DNA from: Lepas anatifera
Lineage: Eukaryota > Arthropoda > Thecostraca > Lepadidae
Length of the DNA stretch: 64,000 nt
Direction of reading: 5' to 3'
NCBI GenBank assembly: GCA_034440635.1
Contig: JAOTON010002271.1
Coordinates: 248,001-312,000 of the forward strand
In this document: positions 20,172 to 31,885 of the stretch, in pieces
How the letters are laid out: every line of letters starts with the position of its first letter
Position numbering within the stretch: the first letter of the stretch is position 1
The notes under the pieces: generated by a model
Seen by the model: only the letters and a program-made list of their open reading frames with translations
Told to the model about the DNA's origin: nothing
Databases searched by the model: none
Position numbers and translations under genes: made by a program

Positions 20172-20846
20172 AAACTTGTTCCACCTACGAATCATTAGAC
20201 AAGGAGTTCAGTAGAGTGAAACAACTTTTGGTTACCAACGGCTACACAAACACGGCAATAGATCAGGAAATACACAAACAGCTCGACAAACTACATACAG
20301 ATGAGCAAACAACAAACCAACAGCAAGACAAAGTTCACCCGTTATACTACAAAAACCACATGAACACACAATACAAAACAGACGAAAAAATCCTCAAAGA
20401 CATAGTGAAGAAAAACATCATGCAAAAATGAGAACGAACACATTCAACTAAACATCTATTACCAAAGCAAAAAACCACGCAACACATTCATGAAGAACGG
20501 CCCAGTCACCACAAAATATTCAAACCACACCAATGCAGTCTACAAATTAACTTGCCCCCATGAGGAGTGTAGGCCTCATGAAGACTAGATTGGTGCCACC
20601 ACAACAACACTATCACGACGCCTGACCATGCACATACAAGAACAAACTGGCCCAGCTGAACACTGGTTACGCAAACACAAGTCAAAACCACCACACAAAC
20701 TCTTGAAAGAAAACACCAAAATCATCGACGCAAGCACAGACCACTACCGCCTATTCATAAAAGAAGCACTTCACATCAACAGATACAAACCGTCACTAAA
20801 CATTCAGAAATACACTAACATTTCCCTGGCGCTCTGGGGTGTATAA
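20172..20846 (+). pseudogene. PLE linker and GIY-YIG endonuclease, right copy
   Basis: The linker repeats the QLDKLH..EQTTNQQQDKVH segment seen in the left copy. The endonuclease has YKLTCPHEECRPHED, then a TAG stop at 20586-20588 at the position of the Cys in the left copy, then IGATTTTLSRRLTMH and the final HINRYKPSLNIQKY. The terminal stop is at 20844-20846. Comparison with the left copy shows that the two carry different disabling mutations. Confidence 0.85.
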
Positions 20847-21219
20847 GAATATGTATTTATGTCTACATGTGTTTTTATATACCTGAAATGTGTTTGCGAA
20901 ACTAAAAGTATTCTTAAATAGTATGCCACGTAAAAATGTACGAAATAGCTATTTTTAAATGAACTTAAATATTAGCAACTGCGGCACCCAGCACAACTTT
21001 TTTAACGTTGATAATGATTGTGTAAAAATACAACTGAAACGCGTCGGTAAAAATGGAATTTAAATGAATATCGGAGACTTGTTAGATAAAATACCAGATT
21101 CAACTAAAAATAAATTTAATCATAATCAAAAACTTATCAGGAAACTCTCAAAGGCCCAAAACTTGGTGCTGTACAACGATACCTGCCTCAAAGAAAAAAA
21201 ATTAATATATATGTATACA

Positions 21220-21330
21220 GGGGTATGGATTTCTATCTCTTTGGGGTGCCTCGGCACCCCAATGATGTACTGGGCACTCCCAATGGTGATTTTGGCACCC
21301 CACCAAAAGCCGAAGCAAAGTCCTTATAAT
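21220..21330. mobile_element. hAT-type MITE fragment
   Basis: caggggtatggatttctatc and the following ctttggggtgcctcggcacc resemble the ends of the MITE at 62025-62208 joined without most of the interior. It directly follows the right PLE copy. No clear 8-bp duplication was found. Confidence 0.45.
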
Positions 21331-21469
21331 ATGCATAAATAGAGACTATCAACAAATACCTGTTCCACAGAGCTATAGTGGCATGCTGCATCTGACCTAC
21401 AACTTAATATTTTATCAAACAACGGAAAGCCTCATACATAAAGAACAACAAACATCGATGATGTTTCGA
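21331..21469. other. Unassigned spacer
   Basis: Short AT-rich sequence between the hAT-like fragment and family B. Nothing identified. Confidence 0.4.
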
Positions 21470-21785
21470 GTTCCGAATTATATTTTGTGCCTTTTCACCA
21501 TCCAACACGGAGCAAAGCAGCACGTGTTGGATGGTACAAAGAACTCTCTTCTGGTACATTATCAGGTTGTATTTTGACAGCGCTCCCTATTAGTCCCCGC
21601 TTTCTATAACTCGTCCCACGGTTAAGTTTAAGATTTATGAGCCTCTCTCCTTCCCTCGGTTACCTTCGGACTCAGCCCCCGTCCTCTCCACTCAGCAGAA
21701 GCCCATCACGAAACTCACGACTTCAGCGAACTCTGTCGCCGGCTAGCTTGTGCTGACTGCCACCGTCTCGTCTGTACCTACTGAG
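21470..21785 (-). repeat. Dispersed repeat family B, copy 2
   Basis: Reverse complement of 105-435. This copy carries a strong hairpin at 21497-21535 that is eroded in copy 1. No coding capacity. Confidence 0.7.
21497..21535. other. Perfect 13-bp stem hairpin in family B
   Basis: ACCATCCAACACG, 13-base loop, then CGTGTTGGATGGT. All 13 pairs are Watson-Crick. It could be a structural part of the element's RNA. Confidence 0.8.
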
Positions 21786-22172
21786 GAGCAGTCTCCGATA
21801 GCGTGGCATATAATCAAGCCAATAGAGAGCAAGGTATGGCTAGAAATGTTAAAAAAAACTTAACATTATTACATCTCCTGGTTCATGGTTTGCAGCTGTA
21901 TCATTTTCATTGAGAAATTTCCGCTGAATTTCTCGTGATACAAGCGAACGCGCCTCCACCAATCAGCGGCTGCCATCCGCCGGCAGCCGCTATTACCTGC
22001 GGGCACAGATGTTACAGAGATCACGCTGGGCGCTGCTGACGCCAAGTTAAAGCCTCGGTGGGGAGGGGTCGCGGGCGCATTGCAATGCCTACATGTGTGG
22101 CGTTGAAAATGGTGGTCGTTGTGCCTGGTGTCAGACTGAGGGAGGGGGACCGGTGTTAAGAGACATTCTGTG
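21786..22172. other. No gene seen
   Basis: Unassigned sequence; short minus-strand frames have no recognisable domains. Confidence 0.4.
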
Positions 22173-22180
22173 CACGTGGG

Positions 22181-22375
22181 CAGGGGCGCCGCCACGGAAT
22201 TTTCGCAGGGGGGACGGACCCGGGCTGGTGCTGACCGAGGGAGGCGAATTTTGAGCATATGCGGTACCTGACAGCATTAATGATCATTGACTCAAACATT
22301 TTTTTGGGGGGGACGTCCCCCCTGGTTGGCCAACAGGGGGAAGCATCCCCCGCCCCCCCGCTTTCGGCGCCCATG
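22181..22375. mobile_element. hAT-type MITE, 195 bp
   Basis: The ends CAGGGGCGCC and GGCGCCCATG are near-perfect inverted repeats. Flanking 8-mers are CACGTGGG (22173-22180) and CTCGTGGG (22376-22383), a 7 of 8 match, consistent with hAT 8-bp target duplication. The interior contains G and C runs (gggggggacgtccccccct) and no ORF. A related, more decayed copy lies at about 40006-40306. Confidence 0.7.
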
Positions 22376-22511
22376 CTCGTGGGTAGATATGGGTTAGGCG
22401 TTTGTTCAATGTGCAGTGCCGATAACACTGGAAAAACATGAGTGCGAGTTCATGAAATGAGTTCGGTATATGAGTATGCTTGGGGGACAAAATGGCAGGC
22501 ACCCATTTCGA

Positions 22512-22512
<1 letters not shown>

Positions 22513-22563
<51 letters not shown>

Positions 22564-22568
22564 TTTTG
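22513..22568. repeat. (AT)n then poly-T
   Basis: About 42 bases of AT dinucleotide followed by a run of T. Confidence 0.95.
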
Positions 22569-23517
22569 TATGTATGTATCCAGCTTTTTGTTGTATAGCT
22601 TATCAAACGTCGGATACCGCGTTAGATAGCCTTAAAATGTGAAGGACACCTAACACAACAAAAGAAACTTGCTTCAATGGGTCAGATGCGTTCTGTGTGC
22701 TGACACATGTTCAAGCATGTTCAAGATCACGCACACACGCAAGTCCGTTAGTATGGCCTTGCTTGGCCAAATGCTGGATTTTCATACAACAAAAAACATG
22801 ACCAGGGTGTGTTAAATTAAGTCTAGAGTGCTGCGTTTCTAAAAATAAAAAAATAATTAGGGAAAGAGGGCACTCAAGTCCTGTATTCAAATGACCTAGG
22901 GTAGACCGACACATGGCCAATAATTTGCCAGTGTCTGAGCATTGATGCTTCAGGGTGCTTCAGTTGCGAGACTCAGCTTCTCCTGCTTTCTCCTGCTTCC
23001 CTGTTTTACAAAGCTTCAGAGTAAAACGGCAGTTTCATCCGGTTAATGCGTAAGATGACTTTCAGGACTGCTACCATTCTACAGCCGCCCACGGTCCGAT
23101 TGTTTCATCTGCGCCCACTGGCGTGCAAGATGATCTCAAACCAGATTCCCGTTAGAAACTGTAAATCCCACCGGAAGCCCACCAATCCTCTGTCAACGAG
23201 TCTGCGACCAGCAGAGCTAGCCTGAGCCCAGCGTAGGGTGGTTGGTGGTGCTGCCTATGCCTGCGTCTAATAATGGTTCATTGGTGAGTCGGCTTTCAGA
23301 ACAGTTTGCCACCAAATCGGTACGCTGCGAACCAAAGCAAATGTACTGTACCTAAAAAAATAAATTAAAAGTAAATGGAAAAAGAGAGAAGGGGAGTTAA
23401 CCATCAATGGCACAAACTAAACACCATTTTAAAGCTAGTTTTCTACTTGGGTCGTGTTTGTAGGTGGTCTGATTCTCTTTGCACACCATGCCACTAATGT
23501 TTGAAGTCCCCAGCCCA
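22569..23517. other. No gene seen
   Basis: Unassigned sequence up to the satellite. A small duplication (cttctcctgctttctcctgcttcc) occurs near 22976-22999. Confidence 0.4.
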
Positions 23518-26396
23518 GCAGCACGGCTCCGCATTACCAGCACGGCTCCGCATTACCTGCACGGCTCCGCATTACCTGCGGCTCCGCATTACCTGCACGG
23601 CTCCGCATAATCAACATGGCAGCTCGGCTCCGCATTACCAGCACGGTTCCACATTATCCACCTGGCAGCACAGCTCCGCATTACCTGCACGGCTCCGCAT
23701 TATCAACCTGGCAGCACGGCTCCGCATTACCAGCACGGCTCCGCATTACCTGCACGACTCCGCATTATCAACATGGCAGCACGGCTCCGCATTATCAACA
23801 TGGCAGCATGGCTCCGCATTACCTGCCGGCTCCGCATTACCTGCATGGCTCCGCATTATCAACATGACAGCACGGCTCCGCATTACCTGCACGGCTCCGC
23901 ATTACCAGCACGGCTCCGCATTACCTGCGGCTCCGCATTATCAACATGGCAGCACGGCTCCACATTACCTGCACGGCTCCGCATTACCTGCATGGCTCCG
24001 TATTATCAACATGACAGCACGGCTCCGATTACCCGCCCACCAGCACGGCCCCGCATTACCCGCACGGCTCCGCATTACCGCACGGCTCCGCATTACCAGC
24101 ACGGCTCCGCATAATCAACATAGCAGCTCGGCTCCGCATTACCAGCACGGCTCCGCATTATCAACATGGCAGCACGGCTCCACATTACCTGCACGGCTCC
24201 GCATTACCTGCACGGCTCCGCATTATCAACCTGGCAGCACGGCTCCGCATTACCAGCACGGCTCCGCATTACCTGCACGGCTCCGCATTATCAACATGGC
24301 AGCACGGCTCCGCATTATCAACATGGCAGCATGGCTCCGCATTACCTGCACGGCTCCGCATTACCTGCATGGCTCCGCATTATCAACATGACAGAACGGC
24401 TCCGCATTATCTGCACGGCTCCGCATTACCAGCACGGCTCCACATTACCTGCATTGCTCCGCATTATCAACATGGCAGCACGGCTCCACATTACCTGCAC
24501 GGCTCCGCATTACCTGCATGGCTCCGTATTATCAACATGACAGCACGGCTCCGCATTCCCGCCCACCAGCACGGCCCCGCATTACCTGCACGGCTCCGCA
24601 TTACCTGCACGGTTCCGCATTACCTGCGGCTCCGTATTACCCGCACGGCTCCACATTACCCGCACGGCTCCGCATTACCAGCACGGCTCCGCATAATCAA
24701 CATAGCAGCTCGGCCCCGCATTACCAGCACGGCTCCGCATTATCAACATGGCAGCACGGCTCCACATTACCTGCACGGCTCCGCATTACCCGCACGGCTC
24801 CGCATTACCAGCACGGCTCCGCATAATCAACATAGTAGCTCGGCTCCACATTACCTGCACGGCTCCGCATTATCAACATGGCAGCACGGTTCCGCATTAC
24901 CTGCACGGCTCCGCATTACCTGCACGGCTCCGCATTACCTGCATGGCTCCGTATTATCAACATGACAGCACGGCTCCGCATTACCCGCCAGCAGCACGGC
25001 CCCGCATTACCTGTACGGCTTCGCATTACCCGCACGGCTCCGCATTACCAGCACGGCTCCGCATTATCAACATGGCAGCACGGCTCCGCATTACCTGCAC
25101 GGCTCCGCATTACCTGCATGGCTCCGCATTATCAACATAGCAGCTCGGCTCCGCATTATCAACATGACAGCCGGCTCCGCATTACCTCCATGGCTCCGGA
25201 TTATCAACATGGCAGCACGGCCCCGCATTACTTGCACGGCTCCGCATTACCTGCATGGCTCCGCATTATCAACATGGCAGCCGGCTCCGCATTACTTGCA
25301 CGGCTCCGCATTACCTGCATGGCTCCGCATTATCAACATGGCAGCACGGCTCCGCATTGCTTGCACGGCTCCGCATTACCTGCATGGCTCCGCATTATCA
25401 ACATGGCAGCACGGCTCCGCATTACCCGCCGCAGCACGGCCCCGCATTACCTGCCGGCTCCGCATTATCAACATGACAGCACGGCTCCGCATTACCTGCA
25501 CGGCTCCGCATTACCTGCACGGCTTCGCATTACCCGCACGGCTCCGCATTACCAGCACGGCTCCGCATAATCAACATAGCAGCTCGGCTCCGCATTACCA
25601 GCACGGCTCCGCATTATCAACATGGCAGCCGGCTCCGCATTACCTGCACGGCTCCGCATTACCTGCACGGCTTCGCATTACCCGCACGGCTCCGCATTAC
25701 CAGCACGGCTCCGCATAATCAACATAGCAGCTCGGCTCCACATTACCTGCACGGCTCCGCATTATCAACATGGCAGCACGGTTCCGCATTACCTGACGGC
25801 TCCGCATTACCTGCACGGCTCCGCATTACCTGCATGGCTCCGTATTATCAACATGACAGCACGGCTCCGCATTACCCGCCCAGCAGCGGCCCCGCATTAC
25901 CTGCACGGCTTCGCATTACCCGCACGGCTCCGCATTACCAGCACGGCTCCGCATAATCAACATAGCAGCTCGGCTCCGCATTACCAGCACGGCTCCGCAT
26001 TATCAACATGGCAGCACGGCTCCGCATTACCTGCACGGCTCCGCATTACCTGCATGGCTCCGCATTATCAACATAGCAGCTCGGCTCCGCATTACCAGCA
26101 CGGCTCCGCATTATCAACATGACAGCACGGCTCCGCATTACCTCCATGGCTCCGGATTATCAACATGGCAGCACGGCCCCGCATTACTTGCACGGCTCCG
26201 CATTACCTGCATGGCTCCGTATTATCAACATGGCAGCACGGCTCCGCATTACTTGTACGGCTCCGCATTACCTGCATGGCTCCGCATTATCAACATGGCA
26301 GCACGGCTCCGCATTACCCGCCCAGCAGCACGGCTCCGCATTACCTGCATGGCTCCGCATTATCAACATGGCAGCACGGCTCCGCATTACCTGCAT
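23518..26396 (+). repeat. 2.9-kb minisatellite of 19- and 27-bp units with higher-order period
   Basis: Two related units alternate: a 19-mer ACGGCTCCGCATTACCTGC and a 27-mer that shares its first part and adds TATCAACATGGCAGC. A marker variant, attacccgccc followed by agcagcacggccccgc, recurs near 24032, 24558, 24984, 25425, 25875 and 26317. The spacings are 526, 426, 441, 450 and 442 bp, which indicates a higher-order repeat of about 440 bp. The array is largely free of stops in plus-strand frames because the units lack stop codons. The resulting Ala/His/Leu/Pro-rich ORFs are therefore not evidence of a gene. Flanks are unique sequence. Confidence 0.93.
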
Positions 26397-26869
26397 GGAG
26401 ACAGGAAGCCCCACTGGGTGGTGGCGGCACAGCCTCTAATGGGTACCAACGCCGAACACCGCCACAACTCCCGTCGCCCCCGAACATTGATCAATACCCG
26501 CTCAGCAGAGCATAACACGACAGAAGGCACCCGCCATTGTCCCGTAGGAGTTTTTACAGGCTATCAGGTAAATAAGAACAACATCGGTCTGTGAGACCAC
26601 GTGATTAGCTTTGTCCGTTCTTGTTTGAAAATCGAACTTGAGCGGAACCATTTTGTGGTGAGGATTGTCTATTGCATGCACGATTTATTCCCAAATACTA
26701 TCAGTCTTTAGCGTGCACTGTCCATGCTTCTTGTTCATGTTGTCATAACCGGAAGGGGGCAGGGTTGAGCTAAGAGTGCTCCACCAGGCATTGTTTTATA
26801 CTTGTATTCTTCTCTTTGCGAAAAAATGATACCGGTAGAAGTTCCTTCATTACTCCATATGACGCTAAT
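26397..26869. other. Unassigned flank of the minisatellite
   Basis: No gene or repeat relationship seen within this window. Confidence 0.4.
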
Positions 26870-26930
26870 GCGCCATAGCAGCGACGCCATATGATCCTGG
26901 CAGTTGGTGCGTCGATAAGCCCTAAAAAAA
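26870..26930 (+). mobile_element. SINE tail fragment, shared-tail family, copy 3
   Basis: cagcgacgccatatgatcct followed by ggcagttggtgcgtcgataagcc matches the tail of the other SINE copies. No tRNA-like head is visible. Confidence 0.6.
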
Positions 26931-29012
26931 TACGCATCCGGATCGCATAACTATTGACCTACGGCTTAGAGATCTCGTGGGCAGCTTTGCAACCGTGGTG
27001 TTTCAATACCTGACGTAAAGAGTATTAATTTCGTATTAGGGAAAACGGCAGTCTCAGATTCAGGGGCATCAAAAGGCCTCTTACCTCTATCTCCAGGCCA
27101 GCAGCAGGGATATGGTCGCGTTAGGACAGTGAGAACGTCTGCAGTGTGATAGGAGTGCTGACGGTGCAGCGCGGGGATCCAACAGCAGGGGCGCCAACAG
27201 CGTCACAAAGAGGCACAGGTCCGACGCCACCGGCCGCTATTTTGGCAGGACCGAGGCGCTGACACTCAGGTAGGGGACACCGGCGGAACACCAGGCACGT
27301 GCAGTGATGAGCCAGGACGGCACCAGTGGGAGCCATCTTTGAGACACTGGTGTGCGCCGGTGGAACAACGCGTGACATTTCATAAATATACTGACTCAAC
27401 ATATACCACTGGTCAAAAGCGACATCTCAGTGATCACACCAGATCTCACCAGATCGCCGCACGGGAAACCATTTCCACTAGGCGCGAAAGGTGGTTTTTA
27501 ATCGGGAGGCATGCATCCCCTTGCCCTCCTGGTTGCGCCTATGGAGCAAGCATGCTCTTAGCTAGCAAGTTACTGCATCCCTCTCAACGATACAAGTGTC
27601 AGAGATAGCTCTCAACAGGTCTCTGAACGAGACATTTGCGCCTTTCCTTTGCAGCGAAAGACAGAGTGACGGATCCGCCCTATGGGCCGCCCCATTGCGT
27701 CGGACCGGGAAACAAAAACCCTGACGATGTACGTACATTCATACATACATGCGTACATACCCCGGATATGCCGCAGCTACCCCCGCCTTTCCCACTGACG
27801 CTAGCTGGCAGCTGCAGGTCGTTCTGAGGCAATTGTGCGCCACCTGCGACCAAACTGGCCAACTTGGCGCCTGTCAAAGTCTTTAAAGGGACTCACGCAC
27901 GTGCTGGCAATTACCTAGCACTTACAACCCCGGAGCGCATCCCTATACAGCACAAGACTTGGGAAGTCCTGACCAGAAATGCATGCCGAATGATTAAATG
28001 CCTTAATTGTACAATAGTTTCTCAGTCGTATCATTGAAACTGAATGCGCTTGTAGGTACAGACACACCGAGCCGGAGCACCCACGCTTTGAAAAACAAAA
28101 ACAAAAACAACAATAGACTGGTTTGTACAACCAGTTCTGAGGGTACAGCCAGTTCTGATTCCATTGCATCAGTCAAAGCATAAAATTGCGTTTCCTTTTG
28201 AAATATTTTACATTTCTCATTATCCAACATGTCCTCTGTCAACTTCAAATTTGTCATTCACGCCATTCAAACTGCCAATTTTCTGGGTAAGCGACAGGGC
28301 GGGTGTGACGGGGCTCGGCAGCGGGGAGAGACGGGGCTTGACTGAAGGACTGGGGAGGCGGGGCTAGGAGAGGAAACCTTGGGGCTTTACGACGCACCAA
28401 CTGCGGAGATCGCATGGTGTCGCCGGCATTCGCACTGTTGGAAGGGTACCTATACTAGGGATTAGGAAGACGAGGTATTTGCCTGGCAAACCTTTCAATT
28501 TTCACAAGTTTTCTTTAAAAAACTATGGTTTCTCACGATTTCGGGCTCAATTGCCCCCCCTTCCCAAAGCATCTACCCAGATCCCGCACTGTAGAGGTTA
28601 CCAGGAAAGAACTTAAGGCGCCGGCCTTTCTCGTTACGGATATGTGGAGGGACTCTCCCTAGACGTGATTGCTGTTCAAAAATGTGGATGGCTGACCAAT
28701 GCAGCGACGCAGTGTTTACGTGCTCCCAATAACAATGGAGCTTTAACATCATAGGCTACCCAGCGAACTGATGGCCTCACTTTTCCAAGGAGCGAAAGCC
28801 CTTTGATCATGATGGCTGATAGTAGATGCTCTGTTTCCAAAAGGACCTTTTAAAATAGCTAACCAGTGTTCTTAAACACTGTAGGACATCGTTAGGGCGC
28901 CCTCATGATGCCTGCTTTTAGACACCCGCAGGTGGTAAACTAGTGTCTCCCCTATTCCCGTGGGTCTTCGTTCTCCATGCAGGGGTGTCGTTATCATGGG
29001 GGGTCATGGGGC
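26931..29012. other. No gene seen
   Basis: Unassigned. A CATA-rich run (acattcatacatacatgcgtacatac) lies near 27733-27759, and an AAAAAC run at about 28091-28112. Short frames on both strands lack domains. Confidence 0.4.
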
Positions 29013-29277
29013 CAGTGGATGATCCAGGGGGGGGGGCAAAAAGATATTTGCCCCCAAACGGCACAGTTCGTGGTTGGGAATTGGATAGCAAAAACAAGCG
29101 TCTTGTGGCCACATCTCTCACGCCGTGAAGTTTTCTACTTTTTTTGCTTATCGACTCTTGGGTTTACCCCTAAAACCTTGCTAAATAGGGGAAAATATTT
29201 CATCGCGTGAGGTTTTTTTCTGTTTTTTTGGCTTTGGCTTGCCCCCCCCCCCAACCTTCTGGCTAGATCCACTACTG
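29013..29277. mobile_element. hAT-type MITE, 265 bp
   Basis: The left end CAGTGGATGATCCAG plus a G run mirrors a right end of a C run plus GGCTAGATCCACTACTG. The flanks share ATGGGG, an imperfect duplication. The interior is T-rich with no ORF. A fragment of the same family (left end) is at about 60388-60490. Confidence 0.65.
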
Positions 29278-29289
29278 ATGGGGGGTCAC

Positions 29290-29660
29290 GGCCCTATATG
29301 GATTTTTTGGAGGTCATCCACCTGACTAAGGAGGCCCTCTTGAATACTTAGAGTCTGGAATAGCCTCTTGAGCATCAAAGAGCCTAGCCTCCATGCTTAT
29401 AAAGGAAGTCCCATAACGATCTAAATAGGAGACTTTTTTACTTAAAAAGAGGTCCTTTGAAAGACTCACACATGCGACTCCTTTGCCTATAAAGCAAATC
29501 CCCTAAACAGCCTATCCAGAAGGGCCTCTTACTTATAAAGGAGACCCACTAAATGACCTACGTGGAGGCAACTTTGCTTATAGAGAAGACCTCCAAACGG
29601 CCAACACAGGAGGCACCTTACTCATCAAGAAAGGCCCTAAATGACCTACAAAATGGAAGC
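29290..29660. repeat. Degenerate tandem repeat, about 54-bp half-units
   Basis: Repeated modules of the type ggaggc..ttactTATAAAGGAGA followed by cccctaaa..gacctac recur at least six times with heavy divergence. The unit length drifts, so this is an old array. Confidence 0.6.
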
Positions 29661-31724
29661 CCCAAAAGCTAGGAGGCCCCAGTCAGGACCTAGGACAAGA
29701 GGCCCCCTTCCATCCTGGCCCCTCTGGAAAGAAATATGTAGCGACGCCCCCGTCTCCCTGGCCAATTTCTATAGAGCCAGCACTGGGGAATCATCAAAAT
29801 TATCAATTCAGCAAGTCAAATAAGAGTAGCGTTTTGCAGTACAGTTCGATTTACGGATAGATTCTGCGACGCAGTGTATCTCAGCGGCGAAGCATGGGCA
29901 GAGGCAAGGTTTTGCCGCATTATATAACCGAGACGCGGTTTGCCGCAGGCCCTGTTCGAGTTTTCAAGCAGCTGTGCCCCCGCCAATGCTAAGCAATATA
30001 ACGAGATGAAATGGTGATGTTTATTTGTTTATTTTTAATAAATCGCCAACAGAACATGTTCTACTGACAGGCGAAGTCAATGTAAGTAAAGGAAAAGCCG
30101 TTACATGACACAGGTATTTTACAGTTTGAGACTATAGCGAGTTATGTGTTTTGAATGCAAGTAGAAACAATGCCACTGGTTGAATTACCTTGACACAATG
30201 TTGTGTTTGCAAGCTGCAATTATATTCTATACAGGACTGGTTCAGGTTCTTATCTTCCAAAGATTTGAAAATATTATGCAATGAACCAACCATACACCCT
30301 TTGCTTTCCATGCTCTTTGGCTTCAGGTATTATGTCGCGGCTCAGTATTAAGGATATGTGATTTAGTTAACGGTTGAAATGCCAGAGATGCGGGATGACT
30401 GTTGACCTCATGTTCTTGAGAAATATTAACAACGAAAAAATCATGCAATTTTTTAGGAACGTTTCCCCGACATTGCATCCCAGTGGAAACCTGAATAGGA
30501 TAGAGTTTATTTAACGTGGGGCACACCAAGAGTAACCACCGTAAAATCGGACCTTTAACTAGAATTCTCAAGCAATGCAATGCACTCCTGAACGCTTGTA
30601 GACACGCTAATGATTAGCACAATGCGACTGCAAGATCGTGTGACTACAGACCGTGTGAGTTGTCATAGCCTGCTCAATCACCTGCGCTCAGCACACCTTG
30701 TTTTAGTGTTTACTTTTTAGAAACTGTTTGTGATTATCTCCACCACTACAAGACTATTTTGCCGCCCCACTCCGCTGAAATTCTGGATCGAATGTCTCTT
30801 GAATACTGATATTTCCTCAGTGCTGCAACGATGAACAGGATCAACAGATTAAATAGATATTCCCAATAACATATAAATGTTATTCTTCAATGTCTTTCAA
30901 CACTCACACACCCTAGAAACACCTAAGATTGGCGTTGGGAATTAATCCCTCAAAATCCTCAAGTCCTCCAAACCCCAGGTTGTTTATTGGCTCACCCCGT
31001 CCCCAAAACTTCCCAGTCTTAGCCAAACTCTATATTAGTCGCATGACGCTCATTTCTAGCTATAAGTAGATGTCCCCCAAATATTCCTCACATTCTATGC
31101 TAGCTTGTTTCAAGTCACTGCAGCCCTTGATGCAGCAGGGAGGTCATGCTCCTCGCTGACCCTGGAGCCAGAGATCATGAAAGGAGCCAGGTGCTGTTCC
31201 AGGGGGGATCAAGTGAACTCCCTCAGCTAAACTTCGCCAGCTGTGGAATCAGCTCCTGACTACCTGAGATGAGCCCGTGCCTGGTTCTGCTGTGGCGACG
31301 CACGACCTTGCCCAGCATTTAGAGGCGGCGTGCTGACGCCGGCCCGAACCGGTCCGTCTGGCAGCGGCAGCGCGCATTCCGCGGCGTCTGGTGGAGAGGT
31401 GCCAACTGGGCGGAGCTTCAGGCCGGCTGCCAACTCTCAGGGTACCTACCCCCTGCCCGCCGCGCGCCGCTGCCCACGCCGAAACACCAACGCCGTCAAC
31501 TTGCGACTGACACATAACAAAACGTTATCCTGAGACGTATGCATTCACAGATTGGATACTGAGCATCTTATCTGATAAAGATGTGACATTTGCACCCATA
31601 AATCATAGAGTACCATGTACGGCAGCTCATCTATAAGTGATGGATCGCGCGGCGGCTCAGTGCTACAGCTGCCAGTGCACCAGTAAGGGAGGGAGGGAGG
31701 GGAGAGACAGGGGATGGGTGACAG
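29661..31724. other. No gene seen
   Basis: Mostly unassigned. A GC-rich patch at 31255-31500 carries overlapping frames on both strands, which composition can explain. A short (GGGA)n run lies near 31686-31702. Confidence 0.4.
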
Positions 31725-31885
31725 TGGAAACATTCCTGTCTTCCAAGTCAGCGGTCTCGGGTTAAAGTCCCGACGGAGCCTCTGAATAAGTTGATCTGTC
31801 CCTCAAATCTTTCCCAACAGGGGAAAGCTGGCGACGACGTATAACCTTGGTAACTGGTGCGTCGTTAAACCCCAGCCATTATTAG
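31725..31885 (+). mobile_element. tRNA-derived SINE, shared-tail family, copy 4
   Basis: A B-box-like cgggttaaagtcccgacgga is followed by gcctctgaataagttgatct, gggaaagctggcgacgacgt, ataaccttggtaactggtgc and gtcgttaaaccccagccatt. The middle segment (gcctctga..aagt.gat) matches the copy at 55460, defining a subfamily. Confidence 0.7.

Larger units (their letters stand above)
18741..21219 (+). mobile_element. Penelope-like element, right copy
   Basis: A longer copy on the plus strand, carrying RT (18741-20171), linker, GIY-YIG endonuclease (to 20846), 3' UTR, and the start of a further unit (21064 onwards, MNIGDLLDKIPDST) as in a pseudo-LTR. It ends in AT-rich sequence next to a hAT-like fragment at 21220. 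About 1.05 kb of its 3' half is present in inverted orientation in the left copy. Frameshifts and stops (19582, 20170-20200, 20586-20588) make it inactive. Confidence 0.88.

Noticed and set aside
23518..26396. CRISPR-like array
   Set aside because: Units are adjacent without unique spacers of constant length, and the context is eukaryotic. It is a minisatellite.
23501..26594. Long overlapping ORFs of up to 296 codons on the plus strand
   Set aside because: They arise from a stop-free tandem repeat read in several frames. Unit lengths of 19 and 27 bp shift the frame, so no single protein is preserved.
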